From positions 5,394,001 through 5,458,000 of the forward strand of contig NZ_BJOR01000001.1 of NCBI RefSeq assembly GCF_006540305.1: 64,000 bases of DNA, read 5' to 3'. The translations under genes and the position numbers were made by a program. The notes under the pieces were generated by a model that was given only the letters and a program-made list of their open reading frames with translations, was not told the origin of the DNA and did not search any database. The stretch's first letter is position 1. Every line of letters starts with the position of its first letter. The stretch is from Streptomyces sp. 6-11-2. GTDB taxonomy: Bacteria; Actinomycetota; Actinomycetes; Streptomycetales; Streptomycetaceae. Shown piece after piece: positions 35,979 to 48,482 of this stretch.

Positions 35979-37079
35979 ATGATCACGCGGCTCAGGGGAC
36001 TCTTGACGGCGTGGACGATCATCGTGCCGGTTCTCGCGGTCGTCCTGCTGATCCTCACCTGGGGGCGGTCCCTGCCCGGCGCGGTCGTCGGCGTGGTCAC
36101 CCTGGTCCTCGCCGGCTCGGTCCTGGCCGCGGTGCACCACGCGGAGGTGGTCGCCCACCGGGTCGGAGAACCCTTCGGCTCCCTGGTCCTCGCGATCGCC
36201 GTCACCGTCATCGAGGTCGCGCTCATCGTGACCTTGATGGCGGACGGCGGCGACAAGTCCTCGACGCTCGCCAGGGACACGGTGTTCGCGGCCGTGATGA
36301 TCACCTGCAACGGCGTGGTCGGACTCAGTCTGCTGGTCGGCTCCCTGCGTCACGGCACGGCCGTCTTCAACGCCGAGGGCACCGGCGCCGCGCTCGCCAC
36401 CGTGGCGACCCTGGCCACGCTCAGCCTGGTCCTCCCGACGTTCACCACCACCCAGCCGGGACCGCAGTTCTCCGGAGTCCAGCTCACCTTCGCCGCGATC
36501 TCCTCACTCGTCCTGTACGGCCTGTTCGTGACCACCCAGACCGTGCGGCACCGCGACTACTTCCTGCCGATCACCCGGCAGGGCGAGGTGATCACCTCCG
36601 AGGACCACGCGGCGGCGCCGTCCACCCGCACCGCCTGGATCAGCGTGGGACTGCTGGGCCTGGCCCTGGTCGGCGTGGTCGGACTGGCCAAGGGCGTGTC
36701 GCCCACCGTCGAGTCAGCGGTGGAGTCCGCAGGTCTGCACCACGCGGTCGTCGGAGTGATCATCGCCCTGCTCGTGCTGCTGCCCGAGACCATCGCCGCG
36801 CTGCGCTCCGCCCGGCGCGACCGGGTGCAGACCAGCCTCAACCTCGCTCTGGGATCCGCGATGGCCAGCATCGGCCTGACCATCCCGGCCGTCGCGCTGG
36901 CGTCGCTGTGGCTGTCCGGGCCGCTCGTCCTCGGCCTCGGTCCCACTCACATGCTGCTGCTCCTGCTCACCGTGGTGGTCAGTTCGCTGACCGTGGTGCC
37001 GGGACGGGCCACGCCGCTCCAGGGCGGTGTCCATCTGGTGATCTTCGCGGCCTATCTGGAGCTGGCGATCAACCCCTAG
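35979..37079 (+). CDS. chaA: Ca2+:cation (ChaA-like) antiporter
   Basis: This 366-residue protein of the CaCA family has about eleven helices. The first alpha-repeat has [21 protein letters not shown] (about 65-85) and the second has [35 protein letters not shown] (about 269-303). The acidic residue and Asn/Ser groups of the transport site are kept in both. It exchanges Ca2+ or Na+ for protons across the membrane. ATG 35979 is 71 nt after the terC stop, in the same direction. Confidence 0.9.
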   Translation: MITRLRGLLTAWTIIVPVLAVVLLILTWGRSLPGAVVGVVTLVLAGSVLAAVHHAEVVAHRVGEPFGSLVLAIAVTVIEVALIVTLMADGGDKSSTLARDTVFAAVMITCNGVVGLSLLVGSLRHGTAVFNAEGTGAALATVATLATLSLVLPTFTTTQPGPQFSGVQLTFAAISSLVLYGLFVTTQTVRHRDYFLPITRQGEVITSEDHAAAPSTRTAWISVGLLGLALVGVVGLAKGVSPTVESAVESAGLHHAVVGVIIALLVLLPETIAALRSARRDRVQTSLNLALGSAMASIGLTIPAVALASLWLSGPLVLGLGPTHMLLLLLTVVVSSLTVVPGRATPLQGGVHLVIFAAYLELAINP

Positions 37080-37159
37080 GCGAACCGGCGTGCCGTGATA
37101 GACCGGCTCCGAACGGCGGTCGCCCATCGGCCGCGTCGGACGAACGGACCGGAGGAACC

Positions 37160-37636
37160 GTGCCCCGCACCCTGGCCAACGCCCCGATCATGATTCTCAA
37201 CGGCCCCAACCTGAACCTGCTCGGGCAGCGGCAGCCGGAGATCTACGGCTCCGACACGCTCGCGGACGTCGAGGCACTGTGCGCCAAGGCGGCCGCGGCG
37301 CACGGCGGCACGGTCGACTTCCGCCAGTCCAACCACGAGGGCGAACTGGTCGACTGGATCCACGAGGCCCGGCTGAACCACTGCGGAATCGTCATCAACC
37401 CCGCCGCCTACTCGCACACCTCCGTCGCCCTCCTCGACGCGCTCAACACCTGCGACGGGATGCCGGTGGTGGAGGTGCACATCTCCAACATCCATCAGCG
37501 CGAGCAGTTCCGGCACCACTCCTACGTCTCCCTGCGCGCCGACGGCGTCATCGCCGGGTGCGGAGTGCAGGGCTACGCGTTCGCGGTGGAGCGGGTCGCG
37601 GCACTGGCCGGCGCACAGCGGGCGGCCGACGCGTAG
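37160..37636 (+). CDS. aroQ: Type II 3-dehydroquinate dehydratase
   Basis: AroQ dehydrates 3-dehydroquinate to 3-dehydroshikimate in the shikimate pathway. The 158-residue protein fits the dodecameric type II family. It has [18 protein letters not shown] (13-30) with catalytic Tyr29 and the flexible-loop Arg24, NPAAYSHTS (80-88) with Asn80, and [11 protein letters not shown] (105-115) with catalytic His107. GTG 37160 has GGAGGAA right before it. It stands alone with respect to other aro genes. Confidence 0.96.
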   Translation: MPRTLANAPIMILNGPNLNLLGQRQPEIYGSDTLADVEALCAKAAAAHGGTVDFRQSNHEGELVDWIHEARLNHCGIVINPAAYSHTSVALLDALNTCDGMPVVEVHISNIHQREQFRHHSYVSLRADGVIAGCGVQGYAFAVERVAALAGAQRAADA

Positions 37637-37873
37637 CCGCCCGCGGCGCGTGGCCGGGGCCGCCGGTCGAGGGCGGGACAGAGGACCGGCGGCCCGTACC
37701 GCGCGGGAGCCGTCTTCCCACGCGGGGCTGCCCCCAGTCGACTGCGCGACGACGCGGAGGGGGAGCGGGTGCGTGCCACCGCTGTGTGCGCGGGGTGCAC
37801 ACGGGGTGCGCGGGGTGCACAGGCGGAGAGCGGCGTGCGGCCGTACGCCGCCCGTTCACCACCCACCGCCCGT

Positions 37874-38530
37874 TCACCAGCCGCGCGCGTGCCACTCCGG
37901 CAGATGCGGGCGCTCGGCGCCCAGCGTGGTGTCGTTGCCGTGGCCCGGGTAGACCCAGGTCTCGTCCGGGAGGACGTCGAAGATCTTCGTCTCCACGTCG
38001 TGGATCAGGCCGGCGAACGCCTTCGGGTCCTTGCGGGTGTTGCCCACCCCGCCGGGGAAGAGGCAGTCGCCCGTGAACACGTGCGGATGCCCGTGCGGGT
38101 CGTCGTAGACCAGCGCGATCGAGCCGGGGGTGTGGCCGACGAGGTGGCGCGCGGTGAGTTCCACCTGCCCCACCCGCACGGTGTCCCCGTCGCCCACGAG
38201 GACGTCGGTCGGCACCGGGATGCCCTCGGCGTCGTCCCGTCCCGCGTACGTACGCGCGCGCGTGGCCGTCACGACCTCCGCCAGCGCCTGCCAGTGGTCG
38301 GCGTGCCGGTGGGTGGTGACGACGGAGGCGATGCCGTCGTCACCGATCATGCCGAGCAGCGTGTGCGCGTCGTTCGCCGCGTCGATCAGCAGTTGCTCGT
38401 CCGTGGCCCGGCAGCGCAGCAGATAGGCGTTGTTGTCCATCGGGCCGACCGCGATCTTGGTGATCATCAGGTCCTTCAGCTCGTGCACGTCCGCCGGGCC
38501 GCCGACCTTCACCTCTCCGCTGTACGTCAT
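37874..38530 (-). CDS. MBL-fold metallo-hydrolase (glyoxalase II-like)
   Basis: This 218-residue metallo-beta-lactamase-fold enzyme has the metal-binding THRHADHW motif (73-80), then GHTPGSIALVYDD and FTGDCLF with the bridging Asp, and a final YPGHGNDTTLG. This set fits hydroxyacylglutathione hydrolase-like enzymes; in a mycothiol-using genus the thiol ester would probably be of mycothiol. The neighbouring gene encodes a mycothiol-dependent-type enzyme, which supports that reading. The substrate is inferred only. Confidence 0.87.
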   Translation of the reverse strand: MTYSGEVKVGGPADVHELKDLMITKIAVGPMDNNAYLLRCRATDEQLLIDAANDAHTLLGMIGDDGIASVVTTHRHADHWQALAEVVTATRARTYAGRDDAEGIPVPTDVLVGDGDTVRVGQVELTARHLVGHTPGSIALVYDDPHGHPHVFTGDCLFPGGVGNTRKDPKAFAGLIHDVETKIFDVLPDETWVYPGHGNDTTLGAERPHLPEWHARGW

Positions 38531-38578
38531 GGCCGTCAGCCTATAGCGGGGGCAGCCGCCCGGGGACCGCGCACGCGG

Positions 38579-39265
38579 CTACAGCGGCGGCAGTGCCGGG
38601 AGCGAGCCGCCCGCCACCGTCAGGGCGGATCCGTCGCGGCGCCCCGCGAGCCAGCCGAGCAGGTCCGCCCGGCCCCCCGTGACGGTGACCGCGGGCTCCT
38701 CCGCCTCCCGGCCCGTGTCCCACGCGTGCGTGCCGTCCGTCAGCCGGGCCGGCGGCACGTCCGGGTGCCCGGAGAACCGCTGGGCCAGGAACTCGATCTC
38801 CCGCTCGACGAACTCCGCCGGCAGGTCCTCGAGCTCGTGGCCGATGCCGAGGTCCACGTGGTGCAGTTCGACCTCCACCCAGCGCCGGAAGGGCACCCGG
38901 GACGCGGAGTCGGTGACGCCGTTGCGCAGCTCCACGGTCCGCGACCAGTCCGCGGGCTCGGCCGCCGTCCGCTGGAAGCGGGCCGCGGTGTCGCGCACGT
39001 CGGTGACCTGGACGTCGAGGGGGCGCGGGGCGTCGCGCTCGATGTCGGCGTCCCGGGTCTCGGCGGACGCGTACATGGGACGGCCCTCGAAAACGTTCAC
39101 CAGCGCGTCCGCGTTGCGGGCGAGATGGGCCAGGATGTGGCCCCGGGTCCAGCCGGGCAGTCGTGACTGGTCGGTCACAGCCGCGTTGTCCAGCTTGCCG
39201 ACAGCGGTCAGCAGTCGTTCGGTTGCGTCCTGCACAGACGCCAGGTCGCGCGCGTGATCAATCAT
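38579..39265 (-). CDS. Maleylpyruvate isomerase-family mycothiol-dependent enzyme
   Basis: This 228-residue DinB/MDMPI-fold protein has the N-terminal helix bundle signature LPGWTRGHILAHLARNADALVN (about 37-58), supplying metal-site His residues. WVEVELHHVDLG near 130 supplies another. The C-terminal 70 residues form the small domain seen in mycothiol-dependent maleylpyruvate isomerases. The actual substrate is unknown, since many paralogues exist per genome. ATG 39265 is used; the frame is open to 39364. It diverges from uvrA. Confidence 0.82.
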   Translation of the reverse strand: MIDHARDLASVQDATERLLTAVGKLDNAAVTDQSRLPGWTRGHILAHLARNADALVNVFEGRPMYASAETRDADIERDAPRPLDVQVTDVRDTAARFQRTAAEPADWSRTVELRNGVTDSASRVPFRRWVEVELHHVDLGIGHELEDLPAEFVEREIEFLAQRFSGHPDVPPARLTDGTHAWDTGREAEEPAVTVTGGRADLLGWLAGRRDGSALTVAGGSLPALPPL

Positions 39266-39420
39266 GACGCCGACCCTAGTCGCGCCACACGTTCGGGTGA
39301 AGGCGGTGAAGGACGGCCGTAAATCGAATGTACGTGCTATAAGGTCGGATGCGGCATCGGGCATGCTGGAGAGCCGGGGATTGTTGTGTATCCGGGCGCA
39401 TCCGGGAATCCCGCCCGGCG

Positions 39421-39443
39421 TTGTCAGTGGCTCCCCCTAGTCT
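39421..39443 (+). promoter_or_regulatory. PafBC-type damage promoter of uvrA
   Basis: TTGTCAGTG (39421-39429), 8 nt, TAGTCT (39438-39443), matching tTGTCRgtg-N8-TAnnnT. Transcription would start near 39450, giving a leader of about 50 nt with an AAGAAAGG ribosome site. Confidence 0.87.
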
Positions 39444-39499
39444 GAGAAAGCACGGGGGCCCCGCCCCTGTCACTTCTCTCAAGAAAGGTGCGGACCGGC

Positions 39500-42520
<3,021 letters not shown>

Positions 42521-42536
42521 GACACAGTCCGGCCAC

Positions 42537-42566
42537 AGCGCCCCGCGGGCACTCCTGCGGGGCGCT
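42537..42566. terminator. Bidirectional terminator after uvrA
   Basis: AGCGCCCCGC and GCGGGGCGCT pair perfectly around a 10-nt loop. The hairpin lies between uvrA and the convergent kinase gene. Confidence 0.85.
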
Positions 42567-42581
42567 GCTGGCACCGGAGGC

Positions 42582-43493
42582 CTACGGCGCGCCCACCTCC
42601 GCCGCGTACGGCGGCTCCGCTCCCGCGCGCGAGCAGGTGATCGCGGCCGCGCGGGCCGCGAACCGCAGCAGCCGGCTCCAGCCCGAGGCCCCGAGGCCCG
42701 CGAGGCCCTCGGGGGAGAGGGCGTCCTGCACGGCCAGTCCGTGCAGCAGGGCCGCGTTCACGGTGTCGCCCGCGCCGATGGTGTCGACGACGTCGACCTT
42801 CTCGCCCGGAACGGAGTGCTCCGCGCCGTCCCGGGTGTACGCGGTGAGCCCGTCGCCGCCGTGGGTGATCACCACCGCCCCGGGCCCGGCGGCCAACCAC
42901 TCGCGCGGAGTGCCGCCCAGCCACCCCGCGTCCTCCTCGGAGAGCTTCAGCAGCGACACCGAGGGCAGCCAGCTCATGAAACGCGCCCGGTAGGCGTCAG
43001 CGTCCGCGATCAGTCCGGGCCGGACGTTCGGGTCCAGCGCGGTGAACACACCCTGCGCGGAAGCCGTCCGCATCAGCTCCTCGTAGGCGGTCGCGCCCGG
43101 CTCCAGCACCAGCGAACAGGTGCCGAAGGACACCGCGCGGGTTCCGGCGGGAAGGGCGGCGGGCGCCGTGAACAGACGGTCGGCGGTGCCGTCGACGTAG
43201 AACGAGTACGCGGCGGAGCCGTCGGTGCCGACCGTGGCGACCGCCAGCGTCGTCGGCTCGGCGCCGCGCTGCACACCGGACACGTCCACCCCGGCACCCC
43301 GCAGCCCGTCGAGCAGGGCCTCGCCGAAGGCGTCGTACGACGTGCGGGAGCAGAACGCCGTGGGCGAGCCGAGGCGGCCCAGCGCGACGGCCGTGTTGTA
43401 CGGGCCGCCGCCGAGCGCCGGTCTGAGGTCCGCGAGGGCGCCCCTTCCCCGCGGTACCAGGTCGATCAGGGCCTCACCGGCGACGACGATCAC
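42582..43493 (-). CDS. PfkB-family sugar kinase (fructokinase-like)
   Basis: This 303-residue ribokinase-fold enzyme has the N-terminal GEALIDLVPR motif, the GGGPYNTAVALGRLG glycine motif (about 28-42) and the C-terminal DTIGAGDTVNAAL with the catalytic Asp. The GEALIDL/GGGPYN combination is typical of fructokinase-like members, but 2-keto-3-deoxygluconate and other substrates are possible. It is a single gene with its own hairpin downstream, not in a sugar operon. Confidence 0.87.
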   Translation of the reverse strand: MIVVAGEALIDLVPRGRGALADLRPALGGGPYNTAVALGRLGSPTAFCSRTSYDAFGEALLDGLRGAGVDVSGVQRGAEPTTLAVATVGTDGSAAYSFYVDGTADRLFTAPAALPAGTRAVSFGTCSLVLEPGATAYEELMRTASAQGVFTALDPNVRPGLIADADAYRARFMSWLPSVSLLKLSEEDAGWLGGTPREWLAAGPGAVVITHGGDGLTAYTRDGAEHSVPGEKVDVVDTIGAGDTVNAALLHGLAVQDALSPEGLAGLGASGWSRLLRFAARAAAITCSRAGAEPPYAAEVGAP

Positions 43494-43663
43494 GAGTCGG
43501 TTCCTCTCTCGGACAGCTCGGGCCGGGAAGCTATCCCATTGCGCGCCGGAGGTACAACGCCGGCCCGGGTCGTCCGCGTCCGTCCGTCCGACCCGCCCCC
43601 GTCCGGTCCGGGCCCGGTGGGTATCGTCGGCGTTGTCCAGCCCCTTGACCAGTGGAGGCCTTC

Positions 43664-44092
43664 ATGTCCGGCCGCCCCTCCGCGAGCCGCCGCACGATCC
43701 TGCGGGGAGCGGCCCTCACCCCCGCCGTCGCGCTCGGGCTCACTGCCTGCGGACCGATCGGCGGCGGCGTCACGACCCCCGCCACGCCCACCGCGCCGGT
43801 CGACCTCGGCGCCGAGAGCGAGGTCCCCGAGGGTGGCGCCAAGCTGTACCGGGACCACAACGTGGTGGTCAGCCGGGGCGCGGACGGCACCCTCAAGGCG
43901 TTCAGCACGATCTGCACGCATGCGCAGTGCCCGATCAACAAGCTCCAGGGGACGAAGCTGATCTGCCCCTGCCACGGCAGCGAGTTCGACGCCACGACCG
44001 GCGAGGTGGTGCGCTCCCCGGCAAGCACGCCGCTGCCCGAACTGCCCGTGCGCGCCGAGGGCGGCAGGCTCGTCGCCGGACCCGGGGCCTGA
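43664..44092 (+). CDS. Tat-exported lipoprotein Rieske [2Fe-2S] protein
   Basis: This 142-residue protein has a twin-arginine signal (SRRTILRG at 8-15) ending in a lipobox LTAC with Cys29, so it should be anchored outside the membrane. The Rieske domain has CTHAQC (C84, H86, C89) and CPCHGSEFD (C101, C103, H104). C84, H86, C101 and H104 ligate the cluster, and C89/C103 can form the stabilising disulfide of high-potential Rieske centres. It is a single-domain form, not the three-helix QcrA. GGAGG lies 5 nt before ATG 43664. The redox partner is unknown. Confidence 0.92.
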   Translation: MSGRPSASRRTILRGAALTPAVALGLTACGPIGGGVTTPATPTAPVDLGAESEVPEGGAKLYRDHNVVVSRGADGTLKAFSTICTHAQCPINKLQGTKLICPCHGSEFDATTGEVVRSPASTPLPELPVRAEGGRLVAGPGA

Positions 44093-44116
44093 CATCCGGC
44101 CGCCGGTCCGGCCCGC

Positions 44117-45064
44117 TCACTCCCAGTCCCAGCCGACCCCCACGGTCCCCGACCGCACGCGCGGCTCCACGAGGTGCACCGAACGGTGCCGCTCGCTCAC
44201 CGGCAGCTCCCGGCGGCCGCTGCGCGGAGCCGCCGCCGACGCCTGAGTGAACCGGTGGCAGCGCACCGGCAGGGTGCCGGCGTCGAACCGGACCTGGAGG
44301 GCGTACTGGCCGCCGGCGGAGGGGAACTCCCGGACGTACTCGCGCGTCGTCCCGGCCGTTCCGTCCTCCACGCCGTGCCGGAACAGGAACGTGTCGCCGG
44401 CCCGCAGCCGGGTGTCGAAGAGCAGCTCGGCCACCAGCACCCCGGTGTCGTGGTGCCGGCGTATCCGGCCGGTGCGGCAGTTCTCCAGGGCCCGCACGGT
44501 CATCCGCTCCGGCGCGCAGCCCGGATCGCCGTGATGGACGGCCACGAAACGGTCCACGCCGTCCCGGTGGGCGCGCACGATGTGCTCGGACTCGCGGCCC
44601 GCGAGTTCGCGCCGCGCCCCGATCAGCACCCGCTCGTGGTGCCCGAGCACGTGCAGCCCGCCGCCGGGTGGGCAGTCCAGTTCCGCCAGCAGCCCGCGCA
44701 GCACGTCCGAGGCCCGGACCAGGGAGCGGTAGGAGCGGACGCCGGGCCGCCCGCCGGCCGTGTGCTCGTCGGCGTCGGCCAGCAGCCGGATCAGCGACTC
44801 GTCCGGCAACCGCAGAATCTCCTCCAGCGCCCGTACGGCCCGCAGTGACTCCGGGCGCTGCGGGCGCCGGGCACCCTGCTGCCAGTAGCTGAGGCTGGTG
44901 ACGCCGACCTTCACCCCGTAGCGCGTCAGATGGTGCTGCACGCGCTGCAACGGCAGTCCACGAGCGGCGATCGCGGCGCGCAGCGCCACGTGGAAGGGGC
45001 CGCCCCGCAGGACCGTGTCCAGTTCCGCGGTGGCGACGTCCGCCTGCTGTGGGGCGTGCGGCAT
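44117..45064 (-). CDS. XRE-type helix-turn-helix protein
   Basis: This 315-residue protein has a helix-turn-helix at about 25-75 (RGLPLQRVQHHLTRYGVKVGVTSLSYWQQGARRPQRPES). About 190 residues of an unrecognised beta-rich domain follow, with many His/Arg, the segment RIRRHHDTGVLVAELLFDTRLRAGDT, and a C-terminal WDWE. It is probably a one-component regulator with a ligand-binding domain. ATG 45064 has AGAAAGG upstream; the frame is open to 45211. It diverges from uvrC across 275 bp. Confidence 0.75.
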   Translation of the reverse strand: MPHAPQQADVATAELDTVLRGGPFHVALRAAIAARGLPLQRVQHHLTRYGVKVGVTSLSYWQQGARRPQRPESLRAVRALEEILRLPDESLIRLLADADEHTAGGRPGVRSYRSLVRASDVLRGLLAELDCPPGGGLHVLGHHERVLIGARRELAGRESEHIVRAHRDGVDRFVAVHHGDPGCAPERMTVRALENCRTGRIRRHHDTGVLVAELLFDTRLRAGDTFLFRHGVEDGTAGTTREYVREFPSAGGQYALQVRFDAGTLPVRCHRFTQASAAAPRSGRRELPVSERHRSVHLVEPRVRSGTVGVGWDWE

Positions 45065-45310
45065 GCGCGGGCCTTTCTGTGAAGGTGCGGGCGGCTCGGC
45101 GGACCCTTCACGCGGGTCGTCGGGGCCGCCCCGCGCGAAGGCAGGGTTCTTCACATCCGTACGCCGTCGTTCACGGCCCCGAGTTCCAACGCATTGAAGC
45201 GTGTTGACCAAGTCCCGACAACACCTGAGACCCGACAGGAGTGAGCTCCTGGCCGAGGAAGCAGCCCCGGCCGGGGCGCGTCGCGGCCCGGGTCGTGGAG
45301 GGCCGCCGCG

Positions 45311-45333
45311 GTGTCGGTGCTCGACAGTAGGGT
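45311..45333 (+). promoter_or_regulatory. Probable PafBC-type damage promoter of uvrC
   Basis: GTGTCGGTG (45311-45319), 8 nt, TAGGGT (45328-45333). This fits TGTCRgtg-N8-TAnnnT, with R as G and the leading t absent. The -10 box ends 6 nt before the ATG at 45340, so the mRNA would be leaderless. Confidence 0.65.
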
Positions 45334-45339
45334 TGAGTC

Positions 45340-47484
45340 ATGGCCGACCCCTCCAGCTACCGCCCCAAGCCGGGAGACGTCCCGGACTCCCCCGGGGTCT
45401 ACCGGTTCCGTGACGAGTACCGCCGGGTCATCTACGTCGGAAAGGCCAAGAGCCTGCGCCAGCGCCTGGCGAACTACTTCCAGGACCTCGCGAACCTTCA
45501 CCCGCGCACCCGCAGCATGGTCACCACGGCCGCGTCCGTGGAGTGGACGGTGGTGTCCACGGAGGTCGAGGCGCTGCAGCTGGAGTACTCCTGGATCAAG
45601 GAGTTCGACCCCCGGTTCAACGTCAAGTACCGCGACGACAAGAGCTACCCGTACCTCGCGGTGACGATGAACGAGGAGTTCCCACGCGTGCAGGTGATGC
45701 GCGGCCACAAGAAGAAGGGCGTGCGCTACTTCGGGCCGTACGGGCACGCGTGGGCCATCCGCGACACGGTCGACCTGCTGCTGCGCGTCTTCCCGGTGCG
45801 CACCTGCTCGGCCGGTGTCTTCAAGAACGCCGCCCGCACCGGCCGCCCTTGCCTGCTGGGCTACATCGGCAAGTGCTCCGCGCCCTGCGTCGGTCGTGTC
45901 TCCGCCGAGGAGCACCGTGAACTGGCCGAGGACTTCAGCGACTTCATGGCCGGCCGCACCGGCACGTATCTGCGCCGCCTGGAGAAGCAGATGACGGAGG
46001 CGGCCGAGGAGATGGAGTACGAGCGGGCCGCCCGCCTGCGCGACGACATCGAGGCCCTGAAGAAGGCCATGGAGAAGAACGCGGTCGTGCTCGCCGACGC
46101 GACCGACGCCGACCTCATCGCCGTCGCCGAGGACGAGCTGGAGGCCGCGGTGCAGATCTTCCACGTGCGCGGCGGACGGGTGCGCGGCCAGCGCGGCTGG
46201 GTGACCGACAAGGTGGAGGACGTCACCACCGGCGCCCTCGTCGAGCACGCCCTGCAGCAGCTGTACGGCGAGGAGAGCGGGGACGCCGTGCCCAAGGAGG
46301 TCCTCGTCCCGGCCCTGCCCGACCCGGTCGAACCGGTCCAGGAGTGGCTCGCCGAGCGCCGCGGGTCGAACGTCTCGCTGCGCATCCCGCAGCGCGGCGA
46401 CAAGAAGGCCCTCATGGAGACCGTGCAGCGCAACGCCCAGCAGGGGCTCGTCCTGCACAAGACCAGGCGCGCCTCCGACCTCACCACGCGCTCGCGTGCC
46501 CTGGAGGAGATCGCCGAGGCCCTCGACCTCGACAGCGCCCCCCTCAGGATCGAGTGCTACGACATCTCCCACCTCCAGGGCGACGACGTGGTGGCCTCCA
46601 TGGTCGTCTTCGAGGACGGCCTCCAGCGCAAGAGCGAGTACCGCCGCTTCCAGATCAAGGGCCGTGCCGGAGACACGCAGCTGTGGCACGGCGAGGGCCA
46701 GGACGACGTCCGCTCCATGCACGAGGTGATCACCCGCCGCTTCAGGCGCTACCTCGCGGAGAAGGAGAAGACCGGCGAGTGGGCCGACGGCGAGGACGTC
46801 CTGGTGAACGGCTCACCCGGTGGCTCCCTCGACGGCTCGCCCGACGACGCACCCGGCGGCCCCGTCGTTGCCCTCACCGAGGACGACGGCCGTCCCAAGC
46901 GCTTCGCCTACCCGCCCCAGCTCGTCGTCGTCGACGGCGGGCAGCCCCAGGTCGCGGCCGCCCAGCGGGCCCTGGACGAACTCGGCATCGACGACATCGC
47001 CGTGTGCGGACTGGCCAAGCGCCTGGAGGAGGTCTGGCTGCCCGGCGACGACGACCCGGTGGTCCTGCCCCGCAGCAGCGAGGGCCTGTACCTGCTGCAA
47101 CGCGTGCGCGACGAGGCCCACCGGTTCGCCATCACCTACCAGCGCACCAGACGGGCCAAGCGCTTCCGGGCCGGGCCCCTGGACGACGTGCCCGGCCTCG
47201 GCGAGACACGCAAACAGGCGCTGATCAAGCATTTCGGCTCGGTGAAGCGGCTGCGGTCCGCGACAATCGACCAGATCTGCGGGGTACCCGGTATAGGCCG
47301 CAAGACGGCCGAGACCATCGCCGCGGCACTCGCCCAGGCGGCCCCGGCCGCACCCGCCGTCAACACGGCGACTGGAGAGATCATGGAAGACGTGGAAGAA
47401 GCGCCACCGGCGACGACGGCGGGTGACGCGGAGACGCCCGTGTCCACGGGCGTTCCGGACGACCGACGGGGGCAGGAGACATGA
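45340..47484 (+). CDS. uvrC: UvrABC system protein C
   Basis: UvrC makes both incisions around a UvrB-marked lesion. The 714-residue protein has the N-terminal GIY-YIG nuclease (GVY 19-21, YVG 32-34, R40), a UVR domain near 208-242 and an RNase H-like nuclease domain with [12 protein letters not shown] and VVDGGQPQ. The C-terminal tandem helix-hairpin-helix includes [14 protein letters not shown] Gly/Ser/Pro/Asp insertion (about 489-514) sits inside the RNase H-like domain, and a 45-residue acidic tail follows the HhH. Its stop overlaps the rapZ start as ATGA. Confidence 0.97.
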   Translation: MADPSSYRPKPGDVPDSPGVYRFRDEYRRVIYVGKAKSLRQRLANYFQDLANLHPRTRSMVTTAASVEWTVVSTEVEALQLEYSWIKEFDPRFNVKYRDDKSYPYLAVTMNEEFPRVQVMRGHKKKGVRYFGPYGHAWAIRDTVDLLLRVFPVRTCSAGVFKNAARTGRPCLLGYIGKCSAPCVGRVSAEEHRELAEDFSDFMAGRTGTYLRRLEKQMTEAAEEMEYERAARLRDDIEALKKAMEKNAVVLADATDADLIAVAEDELEAAVQIFHVRGGRVRGQRGWVTDKVEDVTTGALVEHALQQLYGEESGDAVPKEVLVPALPDPVEPVQEWLAERRGSNVSLRIPQRGDKKALMETVQRNAQQGLVLHKTRRASDLTTRSRALEEIAEALDLDSAPLRIECYDISHLQGDDVVASMVVFEDGLQRKSEYRRFQIKGRAGDTQLWHGEGQDDVRSMHEVITRRFRRYLAEKEKTGEWADGEDVLVNGSPGGSLDGSPDDAPGGPVVALTEDDGRPKRFAYPPQLVVVDGGQPQVAAAQRALDELGIDDIAVCGLAKRLEEVWLPGDDDPVVLPRSSEGLYLLQRVRDEAHRFAITYQRTRRAKRFRAGPLDDVPGLGETRKQALIKHFGSVKRLRSATIDQICGVPGIGRKTAETIAAALAQAAPAAPAVNTATGEIMEDVEEAPPATTAGDAETPVSTGVPDDRRGQET

Positions 47485-48482
47485 CCGAGCACGACGCACG
47501 GCGAAGCGCCGAGCGAGATCAGTCCCACGAGGGACCGCGCGAGGAACAGAACGAGCGCGCGTCCAAGGAAAACGGAGCACAGGTGAGTACGGGCATCGAC
47601 ACGGCCGGCGTCCCCGACACGGCCATTCCCGAACTGGTGATCATCTCCGGCATGTCCGGGGCAGGCCGGTCCACGGCCGCCAAATGTCTGGAGGACCTCG
47701 GCTGGTTCGTCGTCGACAACCTGCCGCCGGCGCTGATCCCCACCATGGTGGAGCTCGGTGCCCGCTCGCAAGGCAACGTGGCACGCATCGCGGTCGTCGT
47801 CGACGTCCGCGGCCGCCGCTTCTTCGACAACCTGCGCGAGTCCCTGGCCGGCCTGGAGGCCAAGAACGTCACCCGGCGGATCGTTTTCCTGGAGTCCTCG
47901 GACGAGGCCCTGGTGCGCCGCTTCGAGTCGGTGCGCCGGCCCCACCCGCTCCAGGGCGACGGCCGCATCGTCGACGGCATCGCCGCCGAGCGTGAGCTGC
48001 TGCGCGAGCTGCGCGGCGACGCCGACCTGGTGATCGACACCTCCAGCCTCAACGTGCACGAACTGCGCGCCAAGATGGACGCCCAGTTCGCCGGCGAGGA
48101 GGAGCCCGAACTGCGGGCCACCGTGATGTCGTTCGGCTTCAAGTACGGCCTGCCGGTCGACGCCGACCTGGTCGCCGACATGCGGTTCCTGCCCAACCCG
48201 CACTGGGTCCCCGAACTGCGCCCGTACACCGGCCTGAACGACGAGGTCGCCGCGTACGTCTTCAACCAGCCCGGCGCCAAGGAGTTCCTCGACCGCTATG
48301 CCGAGCTGCTGCGGCTCATCTCGGCCGGCTACCGGCGCGAGGGCAAGCGGTACGTGACCATCGCGATCGGCTGCACGGGCGGCAAGCACCGCTCGGTGGC
48401 CACGTCGGAGAAGCTCGCCGCGCGGCTCGCGGCCGAGGGCGTGGAGACCGTCGTCGTCCACCGGGACATGGGGCGCGAGTGA
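47481..48482 (+). CDS. rapZ: RapZ-family nucleotide-binding protein
   Basis: This 333-residue member of the RapZ/YvcJ family binds nucleotides and, in enterobacteria, acts as an RNase adaptor that controls amino-sugar metabolism. The P-loop reads GMSGAGRST (57-65), with Arg in place of the usual Lys, as far as I recall common in actinobacteria. The C-terminal half has [31 protein letters not shown] and CTGGKHRS. The first 50 residues are charged and disordered. GTG 47583 with GGAG upstream is an alternative start. It is the second gene of uvrC-rapZ-yvcK-whiA. Confidence 0.93.
   Translation: MTEHDARRSAERDQSHEGPREEQNERASKENGAQVSTGIDTAGVPDTAIPELVIISGMSGAGRSTAAKCLEDLGWFVVDNLPPALIPTMVELGARSQGNVARIAVVVDVRGRRFFDNLRESLAGLEAKNVTRRIVFLESSDEALVRRFESVRRPHPLQGDGRIVDGIAAERELLRELRGDADLVIDTSSLNVHELRAKMDAQFAGEEEPELRATVMSFGFKYGLPVDADLVADMRFLPNPHWVPELRPYTGLNDEVAAYVFNQPGAKEFLDRYAELLRLISAGYRREGKRYVTIAIGCTGGKHRSVATSEKLAARLAAEGVETVVVHRDMGRE

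Noticed and set aside
39325..39345. Possible LexA box in front of uvrA (GAATGTACGTGC)
   Set aside because: It differs from GAAC-N4-GTTC at two core bases and lies well upstream of the better damage promoter at 39421.
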